A stretch of 64,000 bases of DNA from Aquilaria yunnanensis (Eukaryota > Streptophyta > Magnoliopsida > Malvales > Thymelaeaceae), in the NCBI GenBank assembly GCA_039654915.1, contig CM077599.1, positions 75,236,001 through 75,300,000 of the forward strand. The letters are read 5' to 3'. Each line of letters opens with the position of its first letter. The stretch's first letter is position 1. Shown piece by piece: positions 36,152-48,477 of the stretch. Below the pieces are notes generated by a model that had not been told where the DNA came from, searched no databases, and saw only the letters and a program-made list of their open reading frames with translations. The position numbers and the translations under genes are program-made.

Positions 36152-37256
36152 CCATACATTCATAACTTTTTCAAAAAATAAAAAATAACGAATTTTTGTG
36201 AATGTAGTACAACTATAAAACTAGTTCCTTGGCTGATCGGTAATTAAAAAGAAATCGATAGGCTGATGAGCAGAAAAGTAAAAGTTCGATTATTTACGCA
36301 ACTCCTTTCCTAGATGGTCTATTAAGGTACACGCGTGCAGGAATTAGGCCTCACCGTCTACTGGTTTGGAATTTTCTAGAGCGATCGTGTAAAAATTTTC
36401 TTAATACAAACATTTTAAGGATAACGTGAATAGAACTTAACGTAGTTATTTTTTTCAAAAGTTAAGAACAGGATTTGAAATTTTGACTTTATATATAATG
36501 AAAGAATATAAAGAGGAGAGACAGTAAAACATGCATTTAAAAGTATAGGAATTGCTTATTTAATTATCTCCCAAGCAGCTGAAGTGGCTCCTAAGCAAAA
36601 CGATGCCATGTGTCATTCCCTCTCTAAACAACGTGATACGTCCAATCTCTTATCTCTCAATCTCTCGGAGGCAGGCGCCCCGAAACACCATACCCCCAAT
36701 TACCAAACTTACTTAGTGTGCCCACTTTCATTTAGTCATCTGCACAGCTCAGTCATATCACCATTTCATCATCCACTCTCCTTAGTAGTTGACTTGTGTT
36801 GATCTTTCATCTTTAGCCCACCTTTTCTATTTAATTCATTAGTGTTTTCAAACTGTGTTTTTCTCTAGTCTTCATTTTTTTTCTTGTAAATTTTATCCAC
36901 AATATGTTTTAGCCTCTGTATACTTGTTGTCTTTTGCTTTTGTTTTGCGTTATATATGTTTTATGCTTATATATATATATATCAGTGGAAACTTATATCT
37001 GCTTTGTCCATTTTTACATGGCTTGGTTATGGGTGATTGGGCAATTTTTCTTGCCAATTCGGCAATTTGTCTCGCCCTTCTCTTTGAGAAAAAAAAAATC
37101 CTTGTACCAAAGTTTAAGAATGAAATTTGAAAATAACAATTAATTGTGAAACTTTTTTCGTATTAGATATTGATATTCTTCTAAATAAAAATGTAAGGTC
37201 AATACATAATTTAAAGTATTTTTTATTTTATAAAATCAGTTCTTTAAAATTGGAAA

Positions 37257-37300
<44 letters not shown>

Positions 37301-37670
37301 AAACAGATATTTTGTATCCGACAAACCAAAGGAAAACACTGCAGTGAGGATTTGAAGAGTAATTTCTCGGGGAAACCCATGAGGTTTGGGTAAACATATA
37401 ATTTGCCCATCTGATTCTAGAAACCTATGCTTTAGCCCATGAAGTTGTACCAGGAAAATATGTTTTACATTTAATTAGACTTCCATCCAATGTTTTTTTT
37501 AATGAAAGAAATAAATAATATTAATAATAAAAGAAAGTACATCACCCAGTTCCAGAAAAATGCTAGAACACTACACCTTAAAAAACCCTATATAGCAAAA
37601 ACATACATTCGAGTCCTAAATTATACATCGAACCTGAAACCCTTTTCAAAGTCTCCTGCTATCTTGCAAA
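35945..37670. other. Intergenic, microsatellites only
   Basis: No gene is supported. An (TA)n(TG)n microsatellite lies at about 36115-36151 and an (AT)n run at about 37259-37296. A C/T-rich stretch at 36560-36800 has an open frame with no recognisable protein. Confidence 0.5.
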
Positions 37671-38892
37671 TAGGGATGACAATTGGGTGGGTCAGGTCGA
37701 GCTTGGGTTAAGTCATTTAGGTTCGGGTTTAGTTGTGTTAGCATCAATTTGGGTTCATGTCAGGTTGTTTGGGTTAGGGTTAATTTTAGGTTTAGGTCGG
37801 GCTTATTCGGGTTCGGGTTTAATTCAAGTTGAGTCAATTTCAGTTTTATGTAACTTTAAGTCAGGTTATTTGGGTTTTGGGTCAGATTCGGGTTGATATT
37901 AAGGTCTAATCAGGTTATTGGTGCATAAGCTAGACTATCAAGATTAATTCAATTTTTTATTTAGATTTTGCTAAAGTTTAAATTAAAACATTTGATTTTT
38001 GATTAAAATATTTGAAAATTTTAAAATTTAGGAACCTCATAACTAAAAAATTACTAAGCATAAAAAATAACCTAAAAAATTTAATTTAACTAGATATAAA
38101 TATATTAATATATGATTATTTTAATGAAAATACCTAATTCAAAACTTTGTAAATTCGATTCACAAAACTATAAACTTGGTCATTTTAGAACTTAAGAAGT
38201 TGGTAGGATCGGATACATTTAAATTATGTTGTCACTTCAAGTTATAATTTTTTAGGTATTTAGAATCATTATTTATGGTTAAAAAAGAAATTAATTTAGT
38301 TTAGGTATTCAGTTGGAGTCATAGAGGTCATTTGAGGCCAGTGTAGGAAAAATGGAAGAGTTTGGATGTAAATTGGAGGTTTTTAAAAAGTTCTAGGAAA
38401 AATGAAAAAATTTGGGGCAAATCTATAAAATCTTGAGAGTTTGAGGTAAATTTGACAATTTTATGAGGCAAATCTGGTGATCTTATAAAGTTATGGGCTA
38501 ATTCAACAATCTCAGAAATATTGGGCTAAATTGAAAAATGGCCAAAATTGGGGTTCAAAACACTAGGCTAAGAGTTTTGTTGGACTTAAACTAAAATTCT
38601 TGCCAAATTATATCCTAACAGATATAAGCCTCTTCAAATTGGATTTGGATAAGGTTTAATCTCTTAAAATATTGTTTATCACGTTTATGTCTTACCTAGT
38701 ATAAATAGGGGTCACTTTTTGAGAGAAATCACAAGAAAAATTGGAAAAAATTCACAACCATAAGCTCTAGCTAGAAAAAGGTGAAACTGTAACTTTAGGC
38801 CCCCATCTTGCCATCTTTTGTTATGACTCTCTTAGTTGGAGGCTTGTTCAAGGAAGGTAAGATAGTTAAAATTTAGTTTGGAACCTTATTTC

Positions 38893-39776
38893 TAGGGGTG
38901 AAAGTTTTGGTTTTGGGTCGGATTCAGGCCGAAACCTGAAATAAATACACTATCTCATGATCCGAAAAAATCAACCTGAACTAACCCAGAATGGATGGAA
39001 AAACCGAACCGATCCTAACCTGAAAATTTAGGGTTAGGGTTGGGTTAGAGCCGTTTTACCCGATACTAAATCGTCGGCAGCCATTTCCTCAACTACGAAG
39101 GGTGGAGGACAACTTGAAGGGCGACGAATGGATGGTGTAGAGAACGACGATGCAATGGAATGATGATGAAATGAAGGATGGACGGTGACGAGACAAAGGA
39201 AAGACGCCGAGGACAATGGCGTGACGAACGGACAACACAGAGGATGATGATGAAAGGACAACGGACAGGGGCGTGTGCGAGGACAATGACTGAGGTAGGA
39301 TGGCAATGCTAGGGAGATTCAGAAGGAGGCGAGGTGACTCAGGCAAGGGAGATTTAGATGGCAGGCAGAAAAGATAAGGAGATAGATGAAAGTGACGAAA
39401 TAGAAGAAGAAGAAGAAGAACTTGACATGAGGAGGGAGACAGACACAGGAGGTGGCTAAACTAGGTTAGTTAGTTAGGGTTAAAGAATTGGGTTGGGCTG
39501 GGGTTTTTTTATTGGGTAGGGAGTTAGTTTAATGTTGGGCTGAAATGGTTTGGGCTAAGGATTTAAAGAGTTGGTGGCATGGAAATGGGCTGAGTTAGGG
39601 ATTTTCGGATGGATTCGAGTTGGACCCAAACCAACCCAATTTTTTTCTTTCGTATCAGGTCGGGTTTGGGTCAAATCGAATATCACATTTCCTTCTTTCT
39701 AACCTGACCCTAACCCAATATTTCGGATCGGGATTCGGGTCGGACATTGGGTTAGGGCCATTTTCTTACACCCTTA
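38893..39776. mobile_element. hAT MITE with perfect 8-bp target duplication, 884 bp
   Basis: CTTATTTC flanks both sides (38885-38892 and 39777-39784). The ends are TAGGGGTGAAAGTTTTGG and (reversed) TAAGGGTGTAAGAAAATGG. The interior has GGGTTAGGG/CCCTAACCC subterminal repeats and a purine-rich core with a (GAA)n run at about 39404. No coding capacity. Confidence 0.85.
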
Positions 39777-39892
39777 CTTATTTCAATTTCACATAACATG
39801 AATAGTTATGTTAGACAAAGTTCACTAAGTTCCAAAGAGTTTAAGGCAACAAATAAAGTTCGTGGGTAGAACGATAATTTTACATCCTGAAG

Positions 39893-41990
39893 TGTCAGGC
39901 TGAGTCCCAGGAGTTAAAAATGAGTTTTTGAAAACCTAACCCTTACTTTAAACCCAAACTTAACTCAAATAAACAAGATTTGACCAAGGTTTGACTATAG
40001 TTACTATTTAAGGAAAGGGCTTTTTGTAACTTTTTAAAAACTTTGGTGGCTTTTGGTTTAAAGGGGGTATAAGACTTGGTAAAGTCAAGGAGGTTGCCAT
40101 TTTTGCATTTGAACCCCGAGTTCATCCTCAACCCTTTTATTTCTTCTTGGATTGAAGCTCAAAACCAAGAGATTTTGGTGAAATTTGAAGCCTCCAAGGA
40201 TATATGTGCTAAGGGAAGCTTGATTCAAGTGGATTTTTATGTTTTTGAAGCTTGGAATCATGTTTCTAGCTATCCTTGATTTTGTATGCGTGGTAACAAG
40301 TGTGTTCATGGTGATTTCTTGTTTATTTAGTGATTTGAAGCTTGAGTTTTGGTTAAAAGTTAGTAATTTGGTGTTTTATACCTTTTTTTTGCTTGGAATT
40401 TAGGTAGAACTTTATGGAACTTTGATTTTTTGGAAGAGTTGATTGGTTCTTACTTGTGAGTTGAAATCAAGGTAAGGGAGTTATGGTTTCATGCTTGATT
40501 AATGCTATTAAAGTGTTGTTGCTTGATGAATTTAAGTAGTTTTGGCAATAGCGTCAGTTAGTGGGCAAGTTGGATCATGGTGGACTATGAGTTTGATGGA
40601 GCTTGGAATGATGTTTTAATGCATCATAGTTATGCTTGTAATAGTTGGTTGTGGCATTTGCAACATGTTTTATAGGTATGTGAAGTTGGAAGGTCATCCA
40701 AGCATATTTGACACATTTGGGAAGTCTTCCAAGGTATAGGCAGCAAAACTGGGAATTTTTAGGCTCATAGGTATTGTCGACGCGTCGCTAGTGCCACGCA
40801 AAAATTCTAGGAAGTTGATAATGTTGGCAAAAAATTTCCAATTTTTCTCAAGGGTTCGAAGGGAGGCCCGAAAAGATGCTTAAGGTACCTAGAGGTTAAA
40901 GTATTCCAATGGTACTCTGAGGCTTCTAAAACTCCTCAGAGACCTAGGAGTTTTCTTGGTTACTTTTACCATAATCAAGAGAACTAGTTTATAAAGGGCC
41001 ACAACAAGGTATCACTAGCTTGGGTGAAAGGTTTAGCATCATTGATGACCTAGCTATGCTATCGGGTAAGAGGTTTCAATGTGTAACCTTAGTGCACCTA
41101 ATGAGTCTTTAAGGCCTAGTCGACATTAGTCCCACCATAGTACCTCTGTACAATATAAGGAAGTTTCAACTAGTGAATTCTCACCGGTTAGGCTAATAAG
41201 CTATGCTTGCTAGTAGATAAGGCTTTGCCTTGTAGTTCAAGGACTAGGTGAGGACAAGTCCCAAGGGACTGAAACCTATGCGCATAAGTTTAGTCTCAAG
41301 CTGTAAGAGTTCATAGCAGATACATATGTTCACATATGTATTGTTCTTAGTATTTTTCTTGCATGTGAAGACCCTTACTGGGAATTCTTAAATTTTCACT
41401 TCCTAGTTATGTTGTGCATATTCTGATGTTGTTGGACCCGATAACCGCTGGGGGTTATCGTGGTAGTTTGTTGTTGTAGGTATTTTGCTTGAGAATCCTT
41501 GTGATTCTAGTCTTCATGGTTACTTGTTGGTTAAGTAACAGTGCTAACTATAGTATTTTCTTGGCAATACAGGCTAACAACACATGGATAGGCTTTTATG
41601 ACTCACCATTGGGACTTGTCTCCAAGGTGAGAGTTAGTTAGGAGAATCTCAGTAAAAGGCTTGTACATGTTATATGCCTATTCGCCTTCTTTGTATATGT
41701 TTTGAGTTTTAGACTCCAGGGTTGCTTTTGGGTAAGAAGCATCAGTCTACTTCCTGTTGAGTGCCCTCATATGGTTATTATGTGTAGTAATGATAATATA
41801 AATGTTGATTTTGTATGCTTTGACTATTTGAACTTGTTTTCTATGAAAAGTACCTTGTCCAAGTGAATGTTTTTATGGTTTTGCGTTACTTAAGTCAAAG
41901 CATAAAGAGCATACAGCTTGTATATTCTAGGTTAACCAACTAGTATCACGAAGTTTTAATTCGCGCACATATATAACTAGCCAATTGCAA
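39893..41990. other. Uncharacterised LTR-like non-coding sequence
   Basis: About 2 kb without coding domains, with the texture of a gypsy LTR. It starts near TGTCAGGCTGAG at 39893 and includes a GTCGACGCGTCGC palindrome at about 40778. I could not find paired ends, a second copy or flanking duplications. Confidence 0.25.
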
Positions 41991-42788
41991 CCACCGTGAG
42001 ACTAGTTCTCACAGGCTTCCTGGGCAAGGCCAAAGGCGGCTAAGTCATCTTCAACCCCAGAAACCCTAAACTTCTGCAACTGCCGCCACCACCCTTGGAA
42101 ATTACATTCCCTTTTCTTGACGCTTTCAGCTGCTGCTCCAGCCATTGTTTCCAGTCCTAGCTCGCCGACTCTGCTTCCCCATAAGCCACACCACTTGATC
42201 CAAGGGTCCCCTACCGCCGGTTTGTGCCAATCAAAGGAAAGAAGAAGGATCACCACCTATCCCCATTATGTCTTGCCTCGGATTCATCGAGTCCCCCGCC
42301 ACTAGTCGCTGTTCCCCCCGTTAGCCAAGGTTATTATGATCGTCGCATAAAAGCTCAGCCCCTGATTGCTCTAAGTCGTTGGCATTAACAGAGAATCGAA
42401 GACGACTCAAACATGAACTCACAATCCGACCCATTCTTCCACATTGACCCAGCCAAGCTTTCTTGTCTTTTGGTAAAATACTCATTTAGTCCTAAAACTT
42501 TGTATTTCTTTCACTCGAGTCACTGGCATTTTTTATTTTGCATAAAAGTCACTAATAACAAGTTTTTTTTATTGCTTTTTATTTTTATTTTTGCTTATTT
42601 GTTCAAATTAGTCATGCATGAATTAAATTAATAATATCATATATAATCACATGTTTAGGCTAGGAATTTAATTTTTGGACTAATCAATTTTTGGGTTTTA
42701 GCTTTTCAGTATTCATGATGCACTACAAAGTTCAATTTTAGAGCATTCATTCCGCATGAGTTTAATTATTCTTATTTGTTTTATAGCA

Positions 42789-44925
42789 ATGGATCCAACA
42801 ATGGACATGTCTAGCATAAATACAGATGACTCAAATTATCAAGAGACTATTAGTGAAAATGGTGCTAAAAGATGGCACAGCAGGTCTTGGTCTAAGGTTT
42901 GGAGTGAGTTTGAGTGTATTGATGGATAGCTATATGAAGATAAAGTGAAAAGAGGAAAATGAAAACATTGCAAAGTTACGGAGTATAAGGCTGATTCTAC
43001 GGTAGGAACAAAAATCCTTTTGCGTCATTTAAAGAAATATGCCAAATATTAGAGTTCTTTAAATGGTAGTGGTAGCAATGAAAGATTATTCTATGAAAAG
43101 TTAGATGAAGCAAATGGTAGAGAATAGCAGTGTAGAATCACAATTAAGCATGACCTACCATATTCTTATATTGAATATGAAGAGGTGCGTGGTTACAATT
43201 CATATCTGAACCCAAATGTTAAATGTGTATCAAAACACCCATAAGAGGGACATTGTTAGGTTCCATAAGAAATTAGGGGAACAACTTAAATCTTCTTTGG
43301 GGAACCTTTTTGGAAGGATTTGCTTAACTAGTGATATATAGGCTTTAATGATTGATGAAGATTATATTTGTGCCACTGCATATTATGTGGACATTGGTTG
43401 AAAGTTGAGGAGTAAAATCTTGACTTTTCAGCATCTTGAACCATCTCATAATTCTAACATATTATATGAAAAAATATTTGGTCTCTTGAAAGAACGACGG
43501 ATTGAAAGTAAAATTTTTTCCATTACTTTAGACAATGGTAGCAACATAACTAGTATGCAAACTTTGTTGTGTGCCCAACTCAACCTTTAGAATGCTTTGA
43601 TTTGTAAAGGGAAATATTTTCATGTTCGTGTTAGTGTACATATTTTAAATCTCATTGTTTAAGATGAGTTAAAGGTAGTTTCTGGGCATCTAAAAAAATT
43701 AGAGAAAGTGTTCTATATGTTTGTAGATCATAAGCAATAAGAATTAGGTTTTCTTAGTATGCCGTAGCAGTTGGGGTAAACATTTCAAAATCATTATGGC
43801 TAGATGTGCATGGAATTCTACTTATTTGATGCTTGAAAGAGCACTTCTTTATTGTTAAGTGTTTTCTCAATTGCAAATTATTGGCATATGTTATGAATAG
43901 TGTCCTAGTGATGACAAGTGGGACACAATTACAAAACTCACAGCAACTTTGAAGCCTTTTTATGAAATGACCACTCTCTTCTCTGGTTCTGAGTATCTTA
44001 CTGCTAATTTATACTTTGAAAATATATGGAGAATGCAAAAGTTTATACTAGAGGCAATGGATAACCTAGACTTCCAAATAAGAGAAATGACACAACAAAT
44101 GAATGAAAAATTTCAGAAGTATTGGGAAGATTTTTTTACTGTTTGTCTCATTTGCAGTTATACTTGATCCTCAGCATAAATTAGCTTTTCTCAAGTACTG
44201 CTATGAGAAATTGGGTACATCTCATACTTTTAAGTGGCTAGATGTTCAAGATCAATTATATTTTCTTTTCAATGAGTATGAGACTCGTAGTGGTAGTTCA
44301 ACTCACTCGTATGATGTTGGAACTGGAGGTGGACAATTTTTTCGGGAAGTAAATTTAGATCTTCTTGTAAGTAAACTATTTTTTTGTTCTTATGCTAATA
44401 TTTATTCTTTTATATTGTACAATACTTTCAAAATTGATAAATATGTTGATGAGGATGTAGGATTTCACCCAAGATACAATAAGGACTTTCAACTTAAAGT
44501 CAAAATTTGATATTTATTTGGATGAGCCTAGAAAGTCAATTGAGTTGAAGTTAGATGTCTTTGCTTTTTGGAAAGAAAATGAAGCACAATATCCAATTAT
44601 TGCATGAATGGCAAGGGACATACTGAGTACTGCTATCACAATTGTTGCTTTAGAATCAACTTTTTGTATGGGTAGTAAGATTCTTAACAAATATAGGAAT
44701 CATTTTGCTCCTGACAATGTATAAATTTTAGTAACATCTCATAATTAGGTGTATGGCTATGAAGGTATAGTTTCTCTTTTTATAGTTTTTTTTATTTCAA
44801 TATATTGTAGTTATTACTAATTTTGTTTCTCAATTAATTAAGCTAAGGAGTATGATTTAAAGTATTTAAATGGTATAGAAGTGGAATTAGAGCAGCCGAC
44901 CAGTTCTAAAGCATTTTCTAATTAG
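42789..44925 (+). pseudogene. hAT transposase, RICESLEEPER-like, near full length but broken
   Basis: The start ATG at 42789 follows a TTTATAG acceptor, so a 5' leader intron is likely. Domains: BED finger (SKVWSEF...KHCKV...LLRHLKKYA, 42890-43050, one Cys codon lost to a stop); central RNase H-like region (YVDIG, LRSKILTFQHLEPSH, FSITLDNGSNI, 43380-43550); the DUF4413-type block LKPFYEMTTLFSGSEYLTANLYF (43945-44020); and the dimerisation domain (LDVFAFWKENEAQYPIIA, DILSTAITIVALESTF, 44548-44670). Introns at 44367-44460 and 44765-44842 have GT-AG ends. Removing them and the nonsense codons restores the family order to the stop at 44925. About twenty stops and frameshifts make it inactive. Confidence 0.8.
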
Positions 44926-46138
44926 GTGTAGAGGTAAGATTACTACTAGTCACTTTATGGTAGTTGGGTTTTTTTAGTGCTTTTTAGGCAATGACTTAAT
45001 TTATAATTAGGCACAAACAACTCTATAGTTTTGGTTTGGTATTTCACTAAGTAGCATTATTTTGGCAATTCATACGTTTTGCAAATGTAAGCATTTGAAA
45101 ATAGGCACTTCAGACTTTGTCATTAGCTTTGTTGGTTGAAACTTTTGACATGGCATATTGTTTCTATACTCTTTTTCATTTTGATGTTTTTATTTAGTTG
45201 TAAAACTTGATATTAGAATAAGTTGTTGTGTTGCTTTAGAATTTATATTTTTGTTCGTGATTTTAAGCTTTTATGGTTTTGAATGGGAAAGAATGCTTTG
45301 AGTAATTTGAGCTCGAGCTTATGCGAATTTTGTGAAATCAAATCATCTCAAATCCATGCGTGTTTTACTAGAAATTTGAATTAAAATTTTATATAGTTTA
45401 GCTTTTCTATCAAATGTTGAAGGCAACTAATGATGGTAGATGCTGAAATAGGTCCTTTATATTATAAAGAATCGAAAGTTGATTTAGTAGCTTTATATGA
45501 TTATGCTGAAATAAGTCCTCTTAGATTAAAAATGTTAAATTAAGCTAATCACTATTGGTGAGATTACCAAAATTGAGAATAATGAAAATTATTAAGTCCT
45601 CTAAACTAATAAATCCTAGAAGATCCCTAAACAAACAAAGATAAATTATTTTACTAATTTACTCTTTAAATTCTACAAGATACATAAACAAAAAAATATT
45701 TTTGAAGTACTTTGTGAATTTCTTAAATTGCATGCTCATAATTAATGTACAATTTAGATAAATAATCAATATATAAAAAATCATGAATTTTTAAATATTT
45801 GCTGACCATATATTTATGTTGATTTAGGTTAAAATCGGGTTTTCTCGGGTTTAGACTCAAGTTTTTTTTGTTTGGGTCACGTCAATTTTGGATATGGGTC
45901 ATTTTGAGTTTGGACCAATTTGGGTTCAGCCCAATTTGTGTTCGGGTTATTCTAGATTAGGATACTTTAAGTTTAGATAATTTAAATTTGGGTTTTTTCA
46001 TGTTTCATTTTAATTGGGTTCAGATTTAGGTCGCGTTGGATATAATCGGGTTTGAGTTATTTGCTTTTCTGGTTATGTTGGATTAGATTCGGGTTGGTTA
46101 GTCCAGGTTTTGAGTCAGGTCAAATTTTACCACTTCTA

Positions 46139-46974
46139 GATGCGAACTCAACAAACCATGTACCCGCATCGAGAACACAATGCTATGCTCCATTTTTTTT
46201 TTAATTTTTGGCTGTTCCATGTTTCATTTTTGTAAATAGAATATGTTTATTGGTCTCCCCAGATTTCCCTCTTATGTCATATCACTTCTTTATTTGAGTT
46301 TGAATTGATAAGACCTTGCATTATTTTTTGTTTGACTTAGTTCATTCTGTTTCAATTTCAAAACCTTTAGTGGTGCCAACTTGAACTAAAAACCCATCTT
46401 ACTCAAAGCATATAAAAAATTAACTTTTAGAGGGTCATGTGGAAGCTGATTATACAACAAGATTCGACCTTAAAATTTATGCTTCAACAAATAGAACAAC
46501 AAAATCAGGACAAGCGGTAACAGAAAAATTAGAAATTTAAATAATTCTTTAATTGTCAAAATATTATTAAACGGTTTAAATAAAATTCAAGATAAGTACT
46601 ACTTGATTGACATTCGTATTTGGAAAGTTGATGGAAAAAATTAATATATATTAAAAAGTGCTTACATTGTTAAGGGAGAAAATATAATTTTTTAAAATAA
46701 AAAAGAATAAATTGTAGTCTTTTATGTACTTTTACGCTATATATGTTTTTAAAATAAAAAAGGCAAGAACACAAGATCACTGCTGGTTTCCATGTCTCGA
46801 GGGGAAATTATATTAATGCGTTTGCAGCTCACAAAAAGCATATCTGTTCCTACTTTCCTTCTACTACATCATCATCAAGCCAAATTAAATTTTTTTTAAG
46901 TCAGACAGCTCATATCTGCACAAGCGAGGCACCAAGTTGTACTAATTAATGATTTTAATGCTTATATGTGTGTG

Positions 46975-47015
<41 letters not shown>

Positions 47016-47679
47016 CCCAAAGGGTTGGCCCTTGGCCCTTGAAAGTCTAGATTTTGGTTATATATCAAGCTAATCCTTATTGAATTTTGTAGATTTAAGT
47101 TCTGGTTGCCAACCCTACAAATACTCGAAACACAAATAACTTGTCATTATACATCCTAACTAATCTAGCCATGATTCAACTAAGTTGAAATTTCTCCAGA
47201 GCGAATTTTTTAGATACATTTTTTCCAATTTTTATCAAAGCAAATAAACATTAAATATACTACTTTTTTTTTATATTGCTTAAGTTTGAATTGTAAGGTT
47301 TCTCTAAGAAAAGAAAAAGGAACAAAAAATCAGATTTTCAGTAAAGTTACTCCTTATTGTTCCCTTATTTTCGGTTAGTCAAATAACACTGCAGTTTAGA
47401 GGAAAAAGAGTGTAACTTTTTAAGCGAGCAGCAACCACTTTTGACGATGATAATTAGTCCATGCTTTTTACCCAATGGATGATAATTAACGAAAATAGTC
47501 AAAAATAAATCTTAAAATTTTGTTTATCGGTTGAGATTAAGGTGCAGTATAAAGATGAGTTCCTGTTTCTACAAAAATACTATATATATATATATATATA
47601 TATATCCATCAGAACAATCGATTAAATTACACCTAATTAATGTTGTTGATCTAATCATGTTTTGGAAGTTAATCGGAAA
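46139..47679. other. Intergenic, microsatellites only
   Basis: AT-rich, no gene. A (TG)n(TA)n tract lies at about 46966-47013 and an (AT)n tract at about 47580-47605. This is the 3' flank of the MIF gene. Confidence 0.5.
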
Positions 47680-47967
47680 CTATCTCCGCCTTGGGTTAGG
47701 TGGAGAGTACTCACAAACAACCTCACTTTGAACCTCTTTTCTATGGAAGTTGCGGTGGCAGCTGCAAGCGGCGCAGGTCAAGGCGTTGCTCGTCCCTTCT
47801 TCGCCGCTAGCCATGAACTCCAGGCAGCCGTCCACCGCGTACCCACCGATGCTGGCGGCGTGATTCTTCTGGCACTCCCAGTACCTGACTGTCGTCACGA
47901 CGGAGGACGTTGTACGGGGAGGGCTTCTTCTGTTCTTCAACACAACTTGTCGCTTCTTCATGATCAT
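47680..47967 (-). CDS. MIF: MINI ZINC FINGER protein (MIF), single exon, complete
   Basis: 95 residues, the normal MIF length, without introns as in the family. It opens MIMKKRQVV; the ATG at 47967 is used, although MKKRQVV from 47961 is equally possible. The ZF-HD dimerisation domain spans about residues 27-80, with [49 protein letters not shown] and the C-terminal [10 protein letters not shown]. All Cys and His of the zinc-binding pattern are present. MIFs lack the homeodomain and act as dominant partners that block ZF-HD homeodomain proteins, affecting hormone responses and floral meristem termination (family knowledge). One difference: Leu stands where relatives have Arg in GCREFM. The frame is clean, so the gene looks functional. 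Confidence 0.95.
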   Translation of the reverse strand: MIMKKRQVVLKNRRSPPRTTSSVVTTVRYWECQKNHAASIGGYAVDGCLEFMASGEEGTSNALTCAACSCHRNFHRKEVQSEVVCEYSPPNPRRR

Positions 47968-48207
47968 CCCAAAAAGAAAAGATATTATTTATAAGTTCTG
48001 ATTGGTGACAAGTAACTGATCAATAGCTAGCCTTCTCATCTGTTTGTAAGGAATATATATACATATAGATAGAATTGGTGGCCTATTTTTTGTGAGGATG
48101 GTGGGTTAAGGAAGCTAGATAGATAGCTACCTAGCTGTAAGGAGAGAGGACAGCTATATGTGGATTCAGCTAGAAGCAAACAAAAGATATTATCTTTATG
48201 TGAAATA

Positions 48208-48220
48208 ACCCTAACCCTAG
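48208..48220 (-). promoter_or_regulatory. Telo-box-like motif in the MIF leader/promoter
   Basis: AACCCTAACCCTA on the + strand lies 18 bp from the TATA box and about 245 bp from the MIF ATG. Telo boxes (AAACCCTAA) are known in promoters of many plant growth-related genes. Function here is inferred. Confidence 0.45.
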
Positions 48221-48230
48221 TTTGTGTATG

Positions 48231-48238
48231 TATTTATA
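48231..48238 (-). promoter_or_regulatory. TATA box of MIF
   Basis: TATAAATA on the - strand, about 265 bp upstream of the ATG. It predicts a start site near 48205 and a 5' UTR of about 240 bases. No better TATA element lies closer, apart from an alternating TATATA stretch at about 48052-48066. Confidence 0.5.
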
Positions 48239-48338
48239 TGGTTTTTAATGCCGTAGCACATGGAATGGGAAAGGAGTACTTGGCCATCATTGTTTTTATT
48301 TGAGTAGTGTTTCTTTCTTTATTTGTTTTTATTTGAGC

Positions 48339-48370
48339 AGTGTTTCTTTCTTTCTTTCTTTCTTTCTTTT
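48339..48370. repeat. (TTTC)n microsatellite upstream of MIF
   Basis: TTTC repeats about eight times, 100 bp upstream of the TATA box, preceded by a short imperfect duplication of TTTTTATTTGAG.AGTGTTTC at 48293-48345. Confidence 0.8.
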
Positions 48371-48477
48371 TATTTTTTTTTATTTTTTTCTGTTTGATGG
48401 ATATTTGAGTGGCGTTGTGTATAACTGTATATAGATTTCTTTATAGAGTTGCGCGACAAAATCTCTCTCTTGGTTGA

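Larger units (their letters stand above)
37671..46138 (+). mobile_element. Probable hAT element with transposase pseudogene
   Basis: Left end TAGGGATGACAATTGGG and right end (reversed) TAGAAGTGGTAAAATTTG are similar. Both ends carry GGGTTCGGGTT-type subterminal repeats (37680-37920 and 45830-46130). A hAT transposase pseudogene lies between them in + orientation. Flanks CTTGCAAA and GATGCGAA match only 5/8. The left end is therefore an inference; the right end is better supported. Confidence 0.45.

Noticed and set aside
36584..37130. Open frames with Ser/His-rich or hydrophobic peptides in the 36.5-37.1 kb intergenic region
   Set aside because: No similarity to a known protein, no splice partner and no codon pattern. 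The hydrophobic one arises from T-rich sequence.
37680..37920. GGGTTTAGG/GGGTTCGGG runs that resemble interstitial telomere repeats
   Set aside because: The units are irregular (GGGTT with C, A or T-rich spacers) and sit at hAT element ends. The same texture occurs at 38900-39050, 39640-39770 and 45830-46130, always near hAT termini.
39034..39346. Two overlapping Ser/His/Pro-rich open frames on the - strand
   Set aside because: They lie inside the purine-rich core of a hAT MITE bounded by a perfect 8-bp duplication.
47662..47994. Open frame of 110 codons on the + strand opposite MIF
   Set aside because: It lies antisense to the intact MIF coding sequence and arises from its GC-rich composition. 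It has no domain.
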